Positions 55,448 through 64,000 of a stretch of DNA of 64,000 nt are shown here, one piece after another; position 1 is the first letter of the stretch; each line of letters starts with the position of its first letter. A program made the translations under genes and the position numbers. The notes under the pieces were generated by a model that was not told the origin of the DNA, did no database searches, and saw nothing but the letters and a program-made list of their open reading frames with translations. This DNA comes from an uncultured Lachnospiraceae bacterium (GTDB lineage: Bacteria > Bacillota > Clostridia > Lachnospirales > Lachnospiraceae), in the NCBI GenBank assembly GCA_902760755.1, contig CACWHK010000018.1, positions 1 through 64,000 of the forward strand. The letters are read 5' to 3'.

Positions 55448-58400
55448 GAACAAGAAGCGCAGAGTTCTCTGCTTTCTTATCGCGCTTATGTTAATTATCA
55501 CATCCTTTATGCCGACTTCATTCCGTGTGGCTGCAGATGATGAAAATGTACAGATGGCTCAGGCAGAAACAGAGACGACCGAAACAAATGACGGATCCGG
55601 GGATGCGTCAGAGGATACAGAAGCCTCAGAGGATGAGGAAGCTGTCGAAACTTCGGAAGCAACGGAGAACGAGGAAGTTTCTGATGCTGCGGAAGCATCG
55701 GAGGGTGAGGAGGCTTCCGATACTACGGAGGTTTCAGAGACTGCAGATGCTGAGGAGAAAACGGAAGCATCAGAAGATGAGGATGCATCAGAGGTTGTTG
55801 AGGGATCAGAGACAACAGAAGCATCGGAAGCTACAGAAACGACAGAAAAAGCGGATTCCACAGAAGCTGCGGGTTCATCAGAGGAAGATGAAACGGCAGT
55901 AGATTTCCGCTATCAGAATATCAAGCTTTATCCCAATGAGGAAGACCGGAAGGTTACTGTAACGCTTAAGGGTATGATGCCCGAGGGTGCAACTGCTACG
56001 GCTTCCGATATGATCGAGGAGAAGGAAGAAACCGATCCGGACCTTCTGAAAGAGCAGGCTCAGAAAGCAAAGGCGGATGATAAGGAAGACGGTTCGGAGA
56101 ATAAAGAAGAAAAGGATGCGGAGAAACTGGCAGCTGTGATCGGTGCCCTCGATGAGATTGAAGGTGAGTCCGAGAACGACAAGTCGGTTGTTTCTGCTTA
56201 TGATATTACGATCCAGGCAGGTGACGAAGAGTACCAGCCGGATGAAGAGCGCCCGATCCATGTGCAGATCACGGATCCTGCCATCACAGGCTCGGATACC
56301 ACGGAGCTCTGGCACATCATGGATGACGGACAGAAAGAACAGATCAGAGACTTTACGGTAGAAGAGGGCAAGATCAGTTTCTACGCGAAGGGATTCAGTG
56401 TATATGCCATTGCAGATGATGTGGTGCATGACAAAACGGTGCTTGCATTGTTGAAGAGGAAAGGTGAGTTCGGATACTATACCTCGTTCTCGCTTGGGTC
56501 AAATTCTTCAAGTACATCCGGGAGGTATTATCTCACAGGTGAGTTGGTGAATGATGTGGGAGGTACTAACGGAAGAACCGGACTTAAGAATACTCCCAGT
56601 GTTGCAGAGTCTGATCCAAGGCCTGCAAATGCGATAAAGCTGTATTTTGAGCACGATACAGAAAATAACTTTTACATTTACGCCATGATCGGTGGCGAGA
56701 AGAACTACATAGAAGGGTTCATTCTTAGTAATTTCGCCAAACCCCGTTCTGCCCTCAGATATACAACAAACAAGGAAGACGCAACCTCGTTCCTGCTTAC
56801 GGAGTCGAACGGTAAAGTGAAAATTACTACCAAGATCGGTGAACAAAATGCGGTGGTTATGGCAGACGGAGCCACTTCAAAGGCCTTGATCGGATATGGA
56901 AGCGAGACCGGAAATACGGCATGGTTTACCATCGAAGATCTCGAATCGGATCCGGATAATCTGGACGGAATGAATTATGGCCTGATGTATTATACCGGCG
57001 GCATTTCCGGTCAGGCCATGATGGCGCAGGCTTCCGGAACCAACGCCCTGAAGGCTCAGGAAATGTTTGCAAAGGTGAATCCGCTTTCCCATGACGGCGT
57101 TGCGCTTGTTGCCCAGGATAAGGATATTTCCATGTGGACCTTCCATCTGAATCAGGCGGATGGAACCTATACGATCTCCGTTAAGTCCGGTGAAGACACG
57201 AAGTATCTTAAGCTGGACGGCAATAATCTCCAGCTCGTTGACGAGTCGGATGCCACCGGATTTACCGTGCTCGGAAGAAATGGGAAGTATAAGAATCAGA
57301 TAACACTTTCCTACGGGGGTAAGTCAGTTTGCTTTGATGGCAGTAAGTTCGTGGGAAGTAATACCGGATCGGATGATAAGTACTGGCTGAATCTGGTGGA
57401 ACTTACCGATCTGGCAGATGATGATTTTGTAATCTATTCCGCGGAGAAGGTCAGTGTGTCCGAGGTGCGAAACGGTGCCAAGGTCGTTGTATATACACGT
57501 GTCTGGAATCCGGAGACCACATCCTATGAGTTCTACGCCATCGGTCATGACGGAAGTCTGGTTTCCTGCTACGAACGCGGTGATAATATCATGTGGGTCG
57601 GCAGCAAGGTAAATACGCTGGAGTGGGATTTCACAGAGTATTACTGGGAAGGCACCACCGATCCGAACTACTATTATGAACTGTTCAACCCGTATTCCCA
57701 AAAGTATCTGGCACCCCAGATCCGGGAAGGACAGATGCTTGCCAACAAGAAGATCGGTATCAATATGCCCGGCCGGAAGGAAGGGGAGTATTACTCCCAG
57801 ATCCTGGCCTGGGATGATGATTACTATGCATATGCGGGTCTGAAGGCGTCTGATGACAAGGATGCCATCGTTTCCTGTAAGAGATCCAAGGCGGCTACTT
57901 TCTACTTTGCGGCCATTGATACACCGGAGCAGGTTCTGATCCCGGTGGATACCATCGATAATAAGAAGTATGGTATCACCATGAAGATGCAGAATTATAG
58001 CGGAGCGACCACCAAACCGAGTGGTTCTACAACTACAAAGTTCCAGCATGAGGCTATGGGAAACAGCTATTATTCCGATGCGGATCAGAATAAGGCAAAA
58101 CAGGGCCTTCTTACCACAAATCTCGGAGCGGATGGATATCCTTCTGCTACATCCGATGAATCAACGCGTCCGTTCTCGGATTTATTCTCCAGTGGTACAG
58201 AGGTCAACCATCTCTTCATTTCCAGTACCTATGAGGCCAGCGGGTACTTTGAGTTTGACAGCTGTCAGAACTTTGCCACATTAAAGGAGACAAATGACGG
58301 AAACTTCAAGGTTTACGATGCACTCGGAACCATGGATTCGACTGCGAAGCCCTCGTTACAGCACGGGCAGTTTATGCCCTACGATACCATCACTCCGGGG

Positions 58401-61400
58401 GTGTATGCTTCGAAGAATCCGCTGAATCTGTACAATGCAAAGAAAGAGCTTCTGAAGGATGACGATCCCAGACGAGGGGAGAAACTGAATCTGGTAAATG
58501 ACCCTGATTATTATTTCGGTATGGAGCTGAGCGCCAGCTTCGTAAAGACCCCGATGGGCGTGGATGCATGGGGCCATGATATTGTCTTCGAATTCACCGG
58601 TGACGATGACTTCTGGCTTTACGTAGACGGTGAGCTTGTGATCGATCTGGGTGGTATTCACTCGGCGTTGGAAGGTACCGTTAATTTCTCCACCGGAACT
58701 GTAAAAGTAAACGGCACGACCACGAATCTGAGAGATATCTTCCGGGAGAACTACAAATCCAGAAATCCATCTGCAACGACTACGGAGGTGAATAACTACC
58801 TTTCCAAGTATTTCACAATGGGAACGGATGGTGATTTCGAGAAGCATTTCAAGGATTATTCTTCCCATACCATGAAGGTGTTCTACATGGAGCGAGGCGC
58901 GGGTGCTTCAAACCTGCATATGAGATTCAACCTGAATTATGTGACTCCGGGCAGTGTAACTCTGAAAAAGGAGGTAACACAGCCTCAGGGTACCGAGATG
59001 GATCTTGACCTTATGGAGTATCCCTTCCGGATATGGTACAGGAAGGAGAACGGTCAGGAGGAACTGCTTTCAAATGACGATGAGAATATCCATGTTACCT
59101 ATCTGAACTCTACAAAGGCGGTTGCCTATAAGGACAGATATACGCCGGTGGGATGTACCCAGGAACTGACATCGGTTTATTTCCTGTCGCCTGAGAGAGG
59201 GGCGGAGATACATTTTCCTGATAATACCATCGCCTACAGGATCGAGGAGGTGGGGATCAACAAGAACGTTTATAACGAAGTCTACATCAACGGTACCAAG
59301 GTGGACGGTCAACCGGTGGAAACGGGAGTTGAGGATCGAATGTCCTATGATTCCGGATGGAAGAGTGTTGTGGAACGACCGATGCTTACATTCAACAACC
59401 ATGTCAATCCGGAGGGGCTTCGAACCATTGATTTCACCAAACGGCTGTATGATGAGAATCAAGCACCGATTTATGATGATGACACGCCCTTCAGCTTCCG
59501 TCTGTCTTTGTCCAACGGTGTGGATGAAGAGGTTGAACTGGCAAGCATGTACAAGTACCGCGTCAAGAACAAGGACGGGAAATACTGTGCATGGAGCTTC
59601 AGTGATCATAAATTCGTGTCTCTCGGCAAGAGTGTATTTACAGATCTGACGGTGGATGAGCAGGAGGCCGCGACCTTTGAGACCTCCATGAACGGTACCA
59701 TTTCCGAGATCCCCGCGTGGTACACGGTTGAGGTTCCGATCCTTCCGGTGGACATGAAGTATGAGCTGGTGGAACGGACGGAAGAAGTTCCGCTGGGCTA
59801 TAAGCTGGAAAAATATGAAAGAACTGACGCCGGACATGATACTGATACTGATCCGGAACCGAATAAGGGAACTATCTTAAAGGGTGAGTATCCGAAGATT
59901 TTCGTGGATAATCGTAGAGGCTGGGAGCTTCAGGCGGATAAGGAATGGACCGACAGTGAATACATTCTGGATTACGCGGCAATCTACACGGCGGTTTATG
60001 TCGGAGATCAGTTAGTGCCGGATTCCATCAGGAGACTGGTATATCCCACCACAAGCGTGCGATATTTCTTTGACCGTCTTGCGGATGGAAAGCAGTTGTC
60101 TGACTATCAGATCTTTGAGGTTACTCTGGAAGATCCTGTGGTGGACGCAACCGGTAAGGTTACCTCTTATTCCAGTCTGACGAAACTGGAGGACGGAGAT
60201 CTTGTTTCGGTTAACGGTACTACGAAGGAAGGAGTGACGACAGGTCATTCCTACAGTGTGGAGTATACTCCGGGAACGCCCACAGGGAAGATGACACCCG
60301 GAAATGTCCGCGTGGATGAAATCTCGAATGTGAGAACCGGCGGAATCGTTATGACGCTTTATAAGTGGGATTCCACGGAGAAGCTTTCCGGCGGAACTTT
60401 TGTCCTGAAGAAGGGCGATGAAACCATCGGACCTTATACGGCGGACTCGCGCGGCAGGATTACGATCCTGTACGATTTCGATGTGGATACAGAGTATGTC
60501 CTGACAGAGACGGAAGCACCTGCAGGCTATATCGGACTTCCACAGTCAGTGAGATTCACGGTGGATTCTGATGACAATATTACTGTAGTTGATAATGATA
60601 CCGGTTGGTATAGGGGCTACAAGTCCACAGTGACCACTGATAAGCTGATCGCTTATATTGATCTTTATAACAAGCCGTATGAGCTCCGGGCAGTCAAGGT
60701 GGATGAACTTGGTACGGCACTGGCAGGAGCACAGTTTGCTCTGTATCGTGGCGTCACAGGCAGTAACGGGACAGTCCTGAAGGATTATTTTCCGATGGAA
60801 GGCTTTGAGAGCCTTGTATCCGGTGCAGATGGTACGATTCCGAAGATCGATAACACACTGCCTCACGGCAAGTACTATCTGACAGAGACGAAAGCACCGG
60901 ACGATTATAATGGAATTACGAAGGATGTGATCTTTACGATCTCTGATTCCGGCGTCCTTTCCATCGATCCGGAGGGCTATCAGGCACTTGTTCAGAATGT
61001 GGGAACGGAGGATGCTCCGAGCTACGTCATCAACGTGGAAAACACCTATACCGGAACGGATGCATACTTGACCATCACAAAGACTGTGGAAGGAAACTTC
61101 GGAAATAAAGCGAAGGATTTCACCTTTACCCTTAAGGTGGAAGGTGCTACGGAACTGGATGAATATACATGGAGCAAGAACGGAGTGAAGCAGGATACGA
61201 AGCTCCACACCGGTGACACATTTGCCATGGGTCATAATGACGTGGTACGGATCGCATTCTCGGTTGGTATAAAGGTCACCATTACCGAAGATAAAGAAAA
61301 CTATATTTCCACGTTCAAACTGAATGATGAAGATGCTGAGACGACGAATACCATGGAGATCGAGATGACAGCAGATGCAACACTTGCAGTAACGAATACC

Positions 61401-61514
61401 CTGGAAAGCATCGTGCCTACGGGTATCCGGCTTGATGTAGTAAGTCTGGCTCTGATGGCCATGCTGATGCTTTGCGGAGTTGTGATATTCTATCGAAGAA
61501 GTCGTCGGCGATAA
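55440..61514 (+). CDS. Giant multi-domain pilus tip adhesin
   Basis: This 2024-residue surface protein has a signal peptide (about residues 1-32) and a long Glu/Ser/Thr/Ala-rich low-complexity segment (about 40-165). Near residue 1047 lies a fibro-slime/PA14-like block (FTGDDDFWLYVDGELVIDLG). Cna-B/SpaA-type domains follow, with TLYKWDSTEKLSGGTFVL near 1635 and AVKVDELGTALAGAQFALY near 1746, and a last FctA-like domain starts near 1873. The sorting signal VPTGI (near 1992) precedes the membrane helix and RRSRRR tail, like the major pilin. AAAGGAGG precedes the ATG at 55440. It likely forms the adhesive tip, like Cpa in streptococci. Confidence 0.88.
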   Translation: MNKNKKRRVLCFLIALMLIITSFMPTSFRVAADDENVQMAQAETETTETNDGSGDASEDTEASEDEEAVETSEATENEEVSDAAEASEGEEASDTTEVSETADAEEKTEASEDEDASEVVEGSETTEASEATETTEKADSTEAAGSSEEDETAVDFRYQNIKLYPNEEDRKVTVTLKGMMPEGATATASDMIEEKEETDPDLLKEQAQKAKADDKEDGSENKEEKDAEKLAAVIGALDEIEGESENDKSVVSAYDITIQAGDEEYQPDEERPIHVQITDPAITGSDTTELWHIMDDGQKEQIRDFTVEEGKISFYAKGFSVYAIADDVVHDKTVLALLKRKGEFGYYTSFSLGSNSSSTSGRYYLTGELVNDVGGTNGRTGLKNTPSVAESDPRPANAIKLYFEHDTENNFYIYAMIGGEKNYIEGFILSNFAKPRSALRYTTNKEDATSFLLTESNGKVKITTKIGEQNAVVMADGATSKALIGYGSETGNTAWFTIEDLESDPDNLDGMNYGLMYYTGGISGQAMMAQASGTNALKAQEMFAKVNPLSHDGVALVAQDKDISMWTFHLNQADGTYTISVKSGEDTKYLKLDGNNLQLVDESDATGFTVLGRNGKYKNQITLSYGGKSVCFDGSKFVGSNTGSDDKYWLNLVELTDLADDDFVIYSAEKVSVSEVRNGAKVVVYTRVWNPETTSYEFYAIGHDGSLVSCYERGDNIMWVGSKVNTLEWDFTEYYWEGTTDPNYYYELFNPYSQKYLAPQIREGQMLANKKIGINMPGRKEGEYYSQILAWDDDYYAYAGLKASDDKDAIVSCKRSKAATFYFAAIDTPEQVLIPVDTIDNKKYGITMKMQNYSGATTKPSGSTTTKFQHEAMGNSYYSDADQNKAKQGLLTTNLGADGYPSATSDESTRPFSDLFSSGTEVNHLFISSTYEASGYFEFDSCQNFATLKETNDGNFKVYDALGTMDSTAKPSLQHGQFMPYDTITPGVYASKNPLNLYNAKKELLKDDDPRRGEKLNLVNDPDYYFGMELSASFVKTPMGVDAWGHDIVFEFTGDDDFWLYVDGELVIDLGGIHSALEGTVNFSTGTVKVNGTTTNLRDIFRENYKSRNPSATTTEVNNYLSKYFTMGTDGDFEKHFKDYSSHTMKVFYMERGAGASNLHMRFNLNYVTPGSVTLKKEVTQPQGTEMDLDLMEYPFRIWYRKENGQEELLSNDDENIHVTYLNSTKAVAYKDRYTPVGCTQELTSVYFLSPERGAEIHFPDNTIAYRIEEVGINKNVYNEVYINGTKVDGQPVETGVEDRMSYDSGWKSVVERPMLTFNNHVNPEGLRTIDFTKRLYDENQAPIYDDDTPFSFRLSLSNGVDEEVELASMYKYRVKNKDGKYCAWSFSDHKFVSLGKSVFTDLTVDEQEAATFETSMNGTISEIPAWYTVEVPILPVDMKYELVERTEEVPLGYKLEKYERTDAGHDTDTDPEPNKGTILKGEYPKIFVDNRRGWELQADKEWTDSEYILDYAAIYTAVYVGDQLVPDSIRRLVYPTTSVRYFFDRLADGKQLSDYQIFEVTLEDPVVDATGKVTSYSSLTKLEDGDLVSVNGTTKEGVTTGHSYSVEYTPGTPTGKMTPGNVRVDEISNVRTGGIVMTLYKWDSTEKLSGGTFVLKKGDETIGPYTADSRGRITILYDFDVDTEYVLTETEAPAGYIGLPQSVRFTVDSDDNITVVDNDTGWYRGYKSTVTTDKLIAYIDLYNKPYELRAVKVDELGTALAGAQFALYRGVTGSNGTVLKDYFPMEGFESLVSGADGTIPKIDNTLPHGKYYLTETKAPDDYNGITKDVIFTISDSGVLSIDPEGYQALVQNVGTEDAPSYVINVENTYTGTDAYLTITKTVEGNFGNKAKDFTFTLKVEGATELDEYTWSKNGVKQDTKLHTGDTFAMGHNDVVRIAFSVGIKVTITEDKENYISTFKLNDEDAETTNTMEIEMTADATLAVTNTLESIVPTGIRLDVVSLALMAMLMLCGVVIFYRRSRRR

Positions 61515-61522
61515 CATAAAAG

Positions 61523-61542
61523 CCACCGCTTTATAGCGGTGG
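61523..61542 (+). terminator. Hairpin after the adhesin gene
   Basis: CCACCGCT-TTAT-AGCGGTGG is a perfect 8-bp stem but has no T-run, so termination is likely only partial. The IS-like element starts two bases later. Confidence 0.6.
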
Positions 61543-61543
61543 T

Positions 61544-61908
61544 CAGACTGTAGAAAAGTCAGGGCTTCGCCCCTGATTTTTCTATGTAAAAAGTCTGAAA
61601 TCCCTTATAAATACTGGCTTTTTCGGCATTTTTATGGTATAATAATAGTATCATTTCAAGGAGGTGATTGTTATATTTGTCCAAATGATCAGGTGCTGAA
61701 ATAAAGTACTACAAATCGAGATGGATACCGTGAATACAAAAGTGATAAATCAGTGTGTGCCACATGTCCGTTCTTAAATAAATGTACAGAGAGCCGTGAT
61801 CACCAAAAGATAGTAACAAGACACATTTGGGAAGACTACATGGATAAGTATATTTCTAAGAAAAATGGTGGAGAGCGTCAGCTCCCCACCCACTTTGTCT
61901 ACAGTCTG
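61544..61908. mobile_element. Internally deleted IS1182-family element
   Basis: CAGACTGTAGA (61544-61554) is repeated in inverted form at the other end (TCTACAGTCTG, ending at 61908), with further similar bases inward. Between them is a transposase C-terminal remnant (61672-61866) and a hairpin (GGTGGAGAGCGTCAGCTCCC). At about 365 bases most of the usual transposase gene is missing. No target duplication is evident. It is inactive alone but could be moved by a full-length copy elsewhere. Confidence 0.7.
61672..61866 (+). pseudogene. IS1182-type transposase C-terminal remnant
   Basis: The frame reads YICPNDQVLK, then an in-frame TAA at 61702-61704 where family members have Tyr, then STTNRDGYREYKSDKSVCAT, CPFLNKCTESRDHQKIVTRH and IWEDYMDKY. 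The CxxC...C pattern and IVTRHIWEDY are typical of the C-terminal zinc-binding part of IS1182 transposases. The rest of the gene is missing and the stop makes it non-functional. Confidence 0.8.
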
Positions 61909-61910
61909 AA

Positions 61911-61961
61911 GGAAGCCCCTGCTCCTGCATTTCAATGTAGGAGCAGGGGCTTCCCTTTTTT
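61911..61961. terminator. Strong rho-independent terminator
   Basis: GGAAGCCCCTGCTCCTGCA (61911-61929) pairs with TGTAGGAGCAGGGGCTTCC (61936-61954), with one wobble pair, followed by CTTTTTT. It isolates the STAS gene from the pilus operon and the IS remnant. Confidence 0.92.
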
Positions 61962-62058
61962 ACTTCAAAACCATTTTTCATTATAAATGATTTCATGGGA
62001 AATGGCAAAGATTAAGCCTGAAATCATGAAAAAGATGTGTCCGTGCTTTAGAAAATCT

Positions 62059-62087
62059 TTGTATCTCTCGTGAAAATGTGATACAAT
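62059..62087 (+). promoter_or_regulatory. Promoter of the STAS gene
   Basis: TTGTAT (62059-62064), 17 bases, then TACAAT (62082-62087). AAAGGAGG and the start codon follow at 62131. Other than this and the terminator at 61911, nothing is seen between 61962 and 62130. Confidence 0.65.
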
Positions 62088-62130
62088 TCATTCGAATACA
62101 CAAAATATATTCGGAAAAGGAGGCAGGAAA

Positions 62131-62427
62131 ATGACAATCACAAAGGAACAAAATGGAAGCCAGATGACAGTTGCGATCGAGGGAAGACTTGATACCACTA
62201 CAGCTCCGGAGCTGGAGCAGGATCTGAAGGATTCTCTGAACGGAGTATCTGAGCTTACGATCGATCTCGGCAAGCTGGATTATATCTCTTCCGCAGGACT
62301 TCGCGTACTTCTTTGGGCACAGAAGACCATGAATCAGCAGGGTTCCATGAAGGTTACAAATGTTCAGGAAGTTGTAAACGAAGTGTTTGAGGTTACCGGA
62401 TTCGCAGACATCCTTACAATTGAGTAG
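62131..62427 (+). CDS. STAS-domain anti-sigma factor antagonist
   Basis: This 98-residue single STAS domain protein has the typical opening VAIEGRLDTTTAPELEQDL and the phosphorylatable Ser in LDYISSAGLRVLLWAQK, as in SpoIIAA/RsbV. Its C-terminal helix (QEVVNEVFEVTGFADILTI) also fits. No anti-sigma factor kinase or sigma factor gene is adjacent in the window, so the partner is unknown. AAAGGAGG precedes the ATG. The next gene starts two bases after its stop and is probably co-transcribed. Confidence 0.92.
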   Translation: MTITKEQNGSQMTVAIEGRLDTTTAPELEQDLKDSLNGVSELTIDLGKLDYISSAGLRVLLWAQKTMNQQGSMKVTNVQEVVNEVFEVTGFADILTIE

Positions 62428-62429
62428 GT

Positions 62430-64000
62430 ATGAATTCATTCGCGGAACATCCCACTTATGTGATCGGGCATAAAAACCCGGACACCGACTCCATAGCCGC
62501 TTCGATCGCTTATACGTATCTGAAGCGGCAAAAGGAGCCGGATCAGAACTTCATAGCAGCCCGCTGCGGAAATATCAGCAGCGAGACGCAGTATGTACTA
62601 GACCGGTTCGGTGTAAAGCCGCCCCGGTTTATTGGTGATGTTCGGACACAGGTTCGTGACATGGAGATGCGTCGGATCAACGGCGTTCCGGAGAATATGT
62701 CCCTGAAGGATGCCTGGGAGATCATGAAGGAGCACAAGGTTGTGACCCTGTGCATCACGGAGGGAAAGCGCCTCTCGGCGCTGATCACCACCGGGGATAT
62801 CATGGAATCCTACATGGGCTCCTACGAGGCCAACACCCTTTCGGATGCAAAGACCTCCTATGCCAATATCGTGGCTACCCTGGACGGCGTCATGCTGGTG
62901 GGTGAGGTAGGAGATGTGCAGACGGAGGGCAAGGTCCTGATCGCATCGGGAACACCGGATGCCATGGAGGAGCAGATCGCACCCCATGATATCGTGATCC
63001 TGGGGAACCGCTACGATACCCAGCTCTGCGCCATAGAGATGGAAGCAGATTGCATCATCATATGCGGCGGAGCGAAGGTGACGGAGTCCATCAAGAAGCT
63101 GGCTTCGGAGAAGGGCTGCAAGATCATTGTGACGCCTCATGATACATTTACGGTGGCGCGTCTTATCTATCAGAGTATGCCGATCCGTTACTTCATGCGG
63201 TCCAAGGACCTGCAGACCTTTAAGGCGGATGATTATATCGAGGATGTACTTCCGATCATGGCTTCCACCCGGCACAGATACTTCCCGGTGGTGGACGCTG
63301 CAGGGAACTACAAGGGCATGGTCAGCCGACGGAACTTCCTGGGTGCTTCCAAAAAGAAGGTCATCCTTGTGGATCATAACGAAAAGGCACAGGCGGTCAA
63401 CGGGATCGAATCTGCAGATCTTCTGGAGATCATCGATCATCACCGCCTCGGTACGGTAACCACATCGAAGCCGGTATTCTTCCGGAATCAGCCGGTGGGC
63501 TGTACCTGTACCATCATATATCAGATGTTCTGGGATGAAGGGATCGATATCCCGAAGGACATCGCAGGCCTGATGCTCTCGGCCATCATTTCCGATACGC
63601 TGCTGTACCGGTCACCGACCTGTACCAATGCGGACCGGGTTGCGGGAGAGGGGCTCGCGCGGATTGCCGGAGTTGACCCGGAGGAGCTGGCGAAGGCCAT
63701 GTTCAAGGCGGGCAGCAATCTGGGAGACAAGACCGCAACGGAGATCCTGCATCAGGATTTCAAGAAATTCACCGCCGGCAAGCATACCATCGCCGTCGGC
63801 CAGATCAGCACCATGGATGCCAACGAGGTGGAGACCATCAAGGCACAGGTTCAGCCGGAGATGGACAAGATCCGGGAGCAGGACGGTGTGGATCTTCTGT
63901 TCTTCATGGTAACAAATATCCTGCGGGAATCCTCGGATGTGTTATTCTCCGGAAATGGGGCGGAGGTCATCCTGGAGGCAGGCTTCAATGTTACATCCAG
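62430..64000 (+). CDS. CBS-type manganese-dependent inorganic pyrophosphatase (partial)
   Basis: The frame runs off the end of the window after 523 residues, with no stop codon. The family II pyrophosphatase motifs are GHKNPDTDSIAA at the N-terminus, IIDHHRLG (the DHH motif) and SAIISDTLLYRSPTC with an Asp for metal binding. Between the first motif and DHH is an insertion of about 250 residues with CBS-type segments (MSLKDAWEIMKEH, VLPIMASTRHRYFPVVD), typical of CBS-PPases regulated by adenine nucleotides. It hydrolyses pyrophosphate to phosphate. The ATG begins two bases after the STAS stop, with only the GAGTAGG sequence as ribosome site. Confidence 0.92.
   Translation, partial: MNSFAEHPTYVIGHKNPDTDSIAASIAYTYLKRQKEPDQNFIAARCGNISSETQYVLDRFGVKPPRFIGDVRTQVRDMEMRRINGVPENMSLKDAWEIMKEHKVVTLCITEGKRLSALITTGDIMESYMGSYEANTLSDAKTSYANIVATLDGVMLVGEVGDVQTEGKVLIASGTPDAMEEQIAPHDIVILGNRYDTQLCAIEMEADCIIICGGAKVTESIKKLASEKGCKIIVTPHDTFTVARLIYQSMPIRYFMRSKDLQTFKADDYIEDVLPIMASTRHRYFPVVDAAGNYKGMVSRRNFLGASKKKVILVDHNEKAQAVNGIESADLLEIIDHHRLGTVTTSKPVFFRNQPVGCTCTIIYQMFWDEGIDIPKDIAGLMLSAIISDTLLYRSPTCTNADRVAGEGLARIAGVDPEELAKAMFKAGSNLGDKTATEILHQDFKKFTAGKHTIAVGQISTMDANEVETIKAQVQPEMDKIREQDGVDLLFFMVTNILRESSDVLFSGNGAEVILEAGFNVTS

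Overview
The window looks like chromosome from a Gram-positive, anaerobic gut or rumen member of the Lachnospiraceae. This is inferred from protein style and gene families: DUF5696 and YIP1 genes beside sugar permeases, GH130/GH36/CE2 enzymes, the PadR-DUF1700-DUF4097 trio, DUF1858, CBS-type Mn pyrophosphatase and sortase pili. Base composition is close to balanced. Most genes are on the + strand in compact operons with AGGAGG-type ribosome sites.

Region 1 (1-16.5 kb) is a carbohydrate-uptake and degradation locus. It holds the tail of a TPR/membrane protein, YIP1, DUF5696, two ABC sugar permeases, a lipoprotein with three CBM-like repeats, a solute-binding lipoprotein, DUF624, a GH130 phosphorylase, a GH36 alpha-galactosidase, a CE2-type esterase and a second SGNH esterase. 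The enzyme set fits acetylated galacto(gluco)mannan oligosaccharides. The GH130 gene is frameshifted by an exact 31-bp tandem duplication, and GH36 carries an exact 36-bp in-frame duplication at its active site. These are either recent mutations or assembly errors.

Region 2 (16.5-28.6 kb) is mostly housekeeping: a histidine phosphatase, deoC, an F1Fo-ATP synthase operon, an SGNH esterase, a CorA transporter and a YlmH-like S4 protein. The ATP synthase is unusual. There is no free delta gene; the C-terminal half of delta is fused to the N-terminus of alpha, and subunit c has a signal-peptide-like extension. Its gaps are filled by structured repeats.

Region 3 (28.6-39.4 kb) is the best candidate for an undescribed system. 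A six-gene operon encodes an FHA/zinc-ribbon/Ser-Thr kinase, a PP2C phosphatase, a second kinase whose N-terminus is an array of T-[VI]-x-[DE] motifs, a soluble chimera of Clp-type AAA, a receiver-like domain and an FtsH-type AAA plus M41 protease, a small unknown protein, and a membrane-anchored nuclease. I infer a phospho-threonine circuit controlling a soluble protease.

Region 4 (39.4-51.8 kb) has PadR-DUF1700-DUF4097, DUF1858, a type-2 ileS, glgP, an acyl carrier protein, an acyl-ACP thioesterase and a secreted M6 metalloprotease with cell-wall-binding repeats. Region 5 (51.8-61.5 kb) is a sortase-assembled pilus operon resembling the streptococcal FCT locus. Region 6 (61.5-64 kb) has an internally deleted IS1182-like element, a STAS protein and the start of a CBS-type pyrophosphatase.

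Two families of structured intergenic repeats run through the window. In one, two copies (9284-9422 and 48391-48527) keep the same base pairing while the paired sequences differ, which is covariation evidence for a real RNA structure. No rRNA, tRNA or CRISPR array was recognised.
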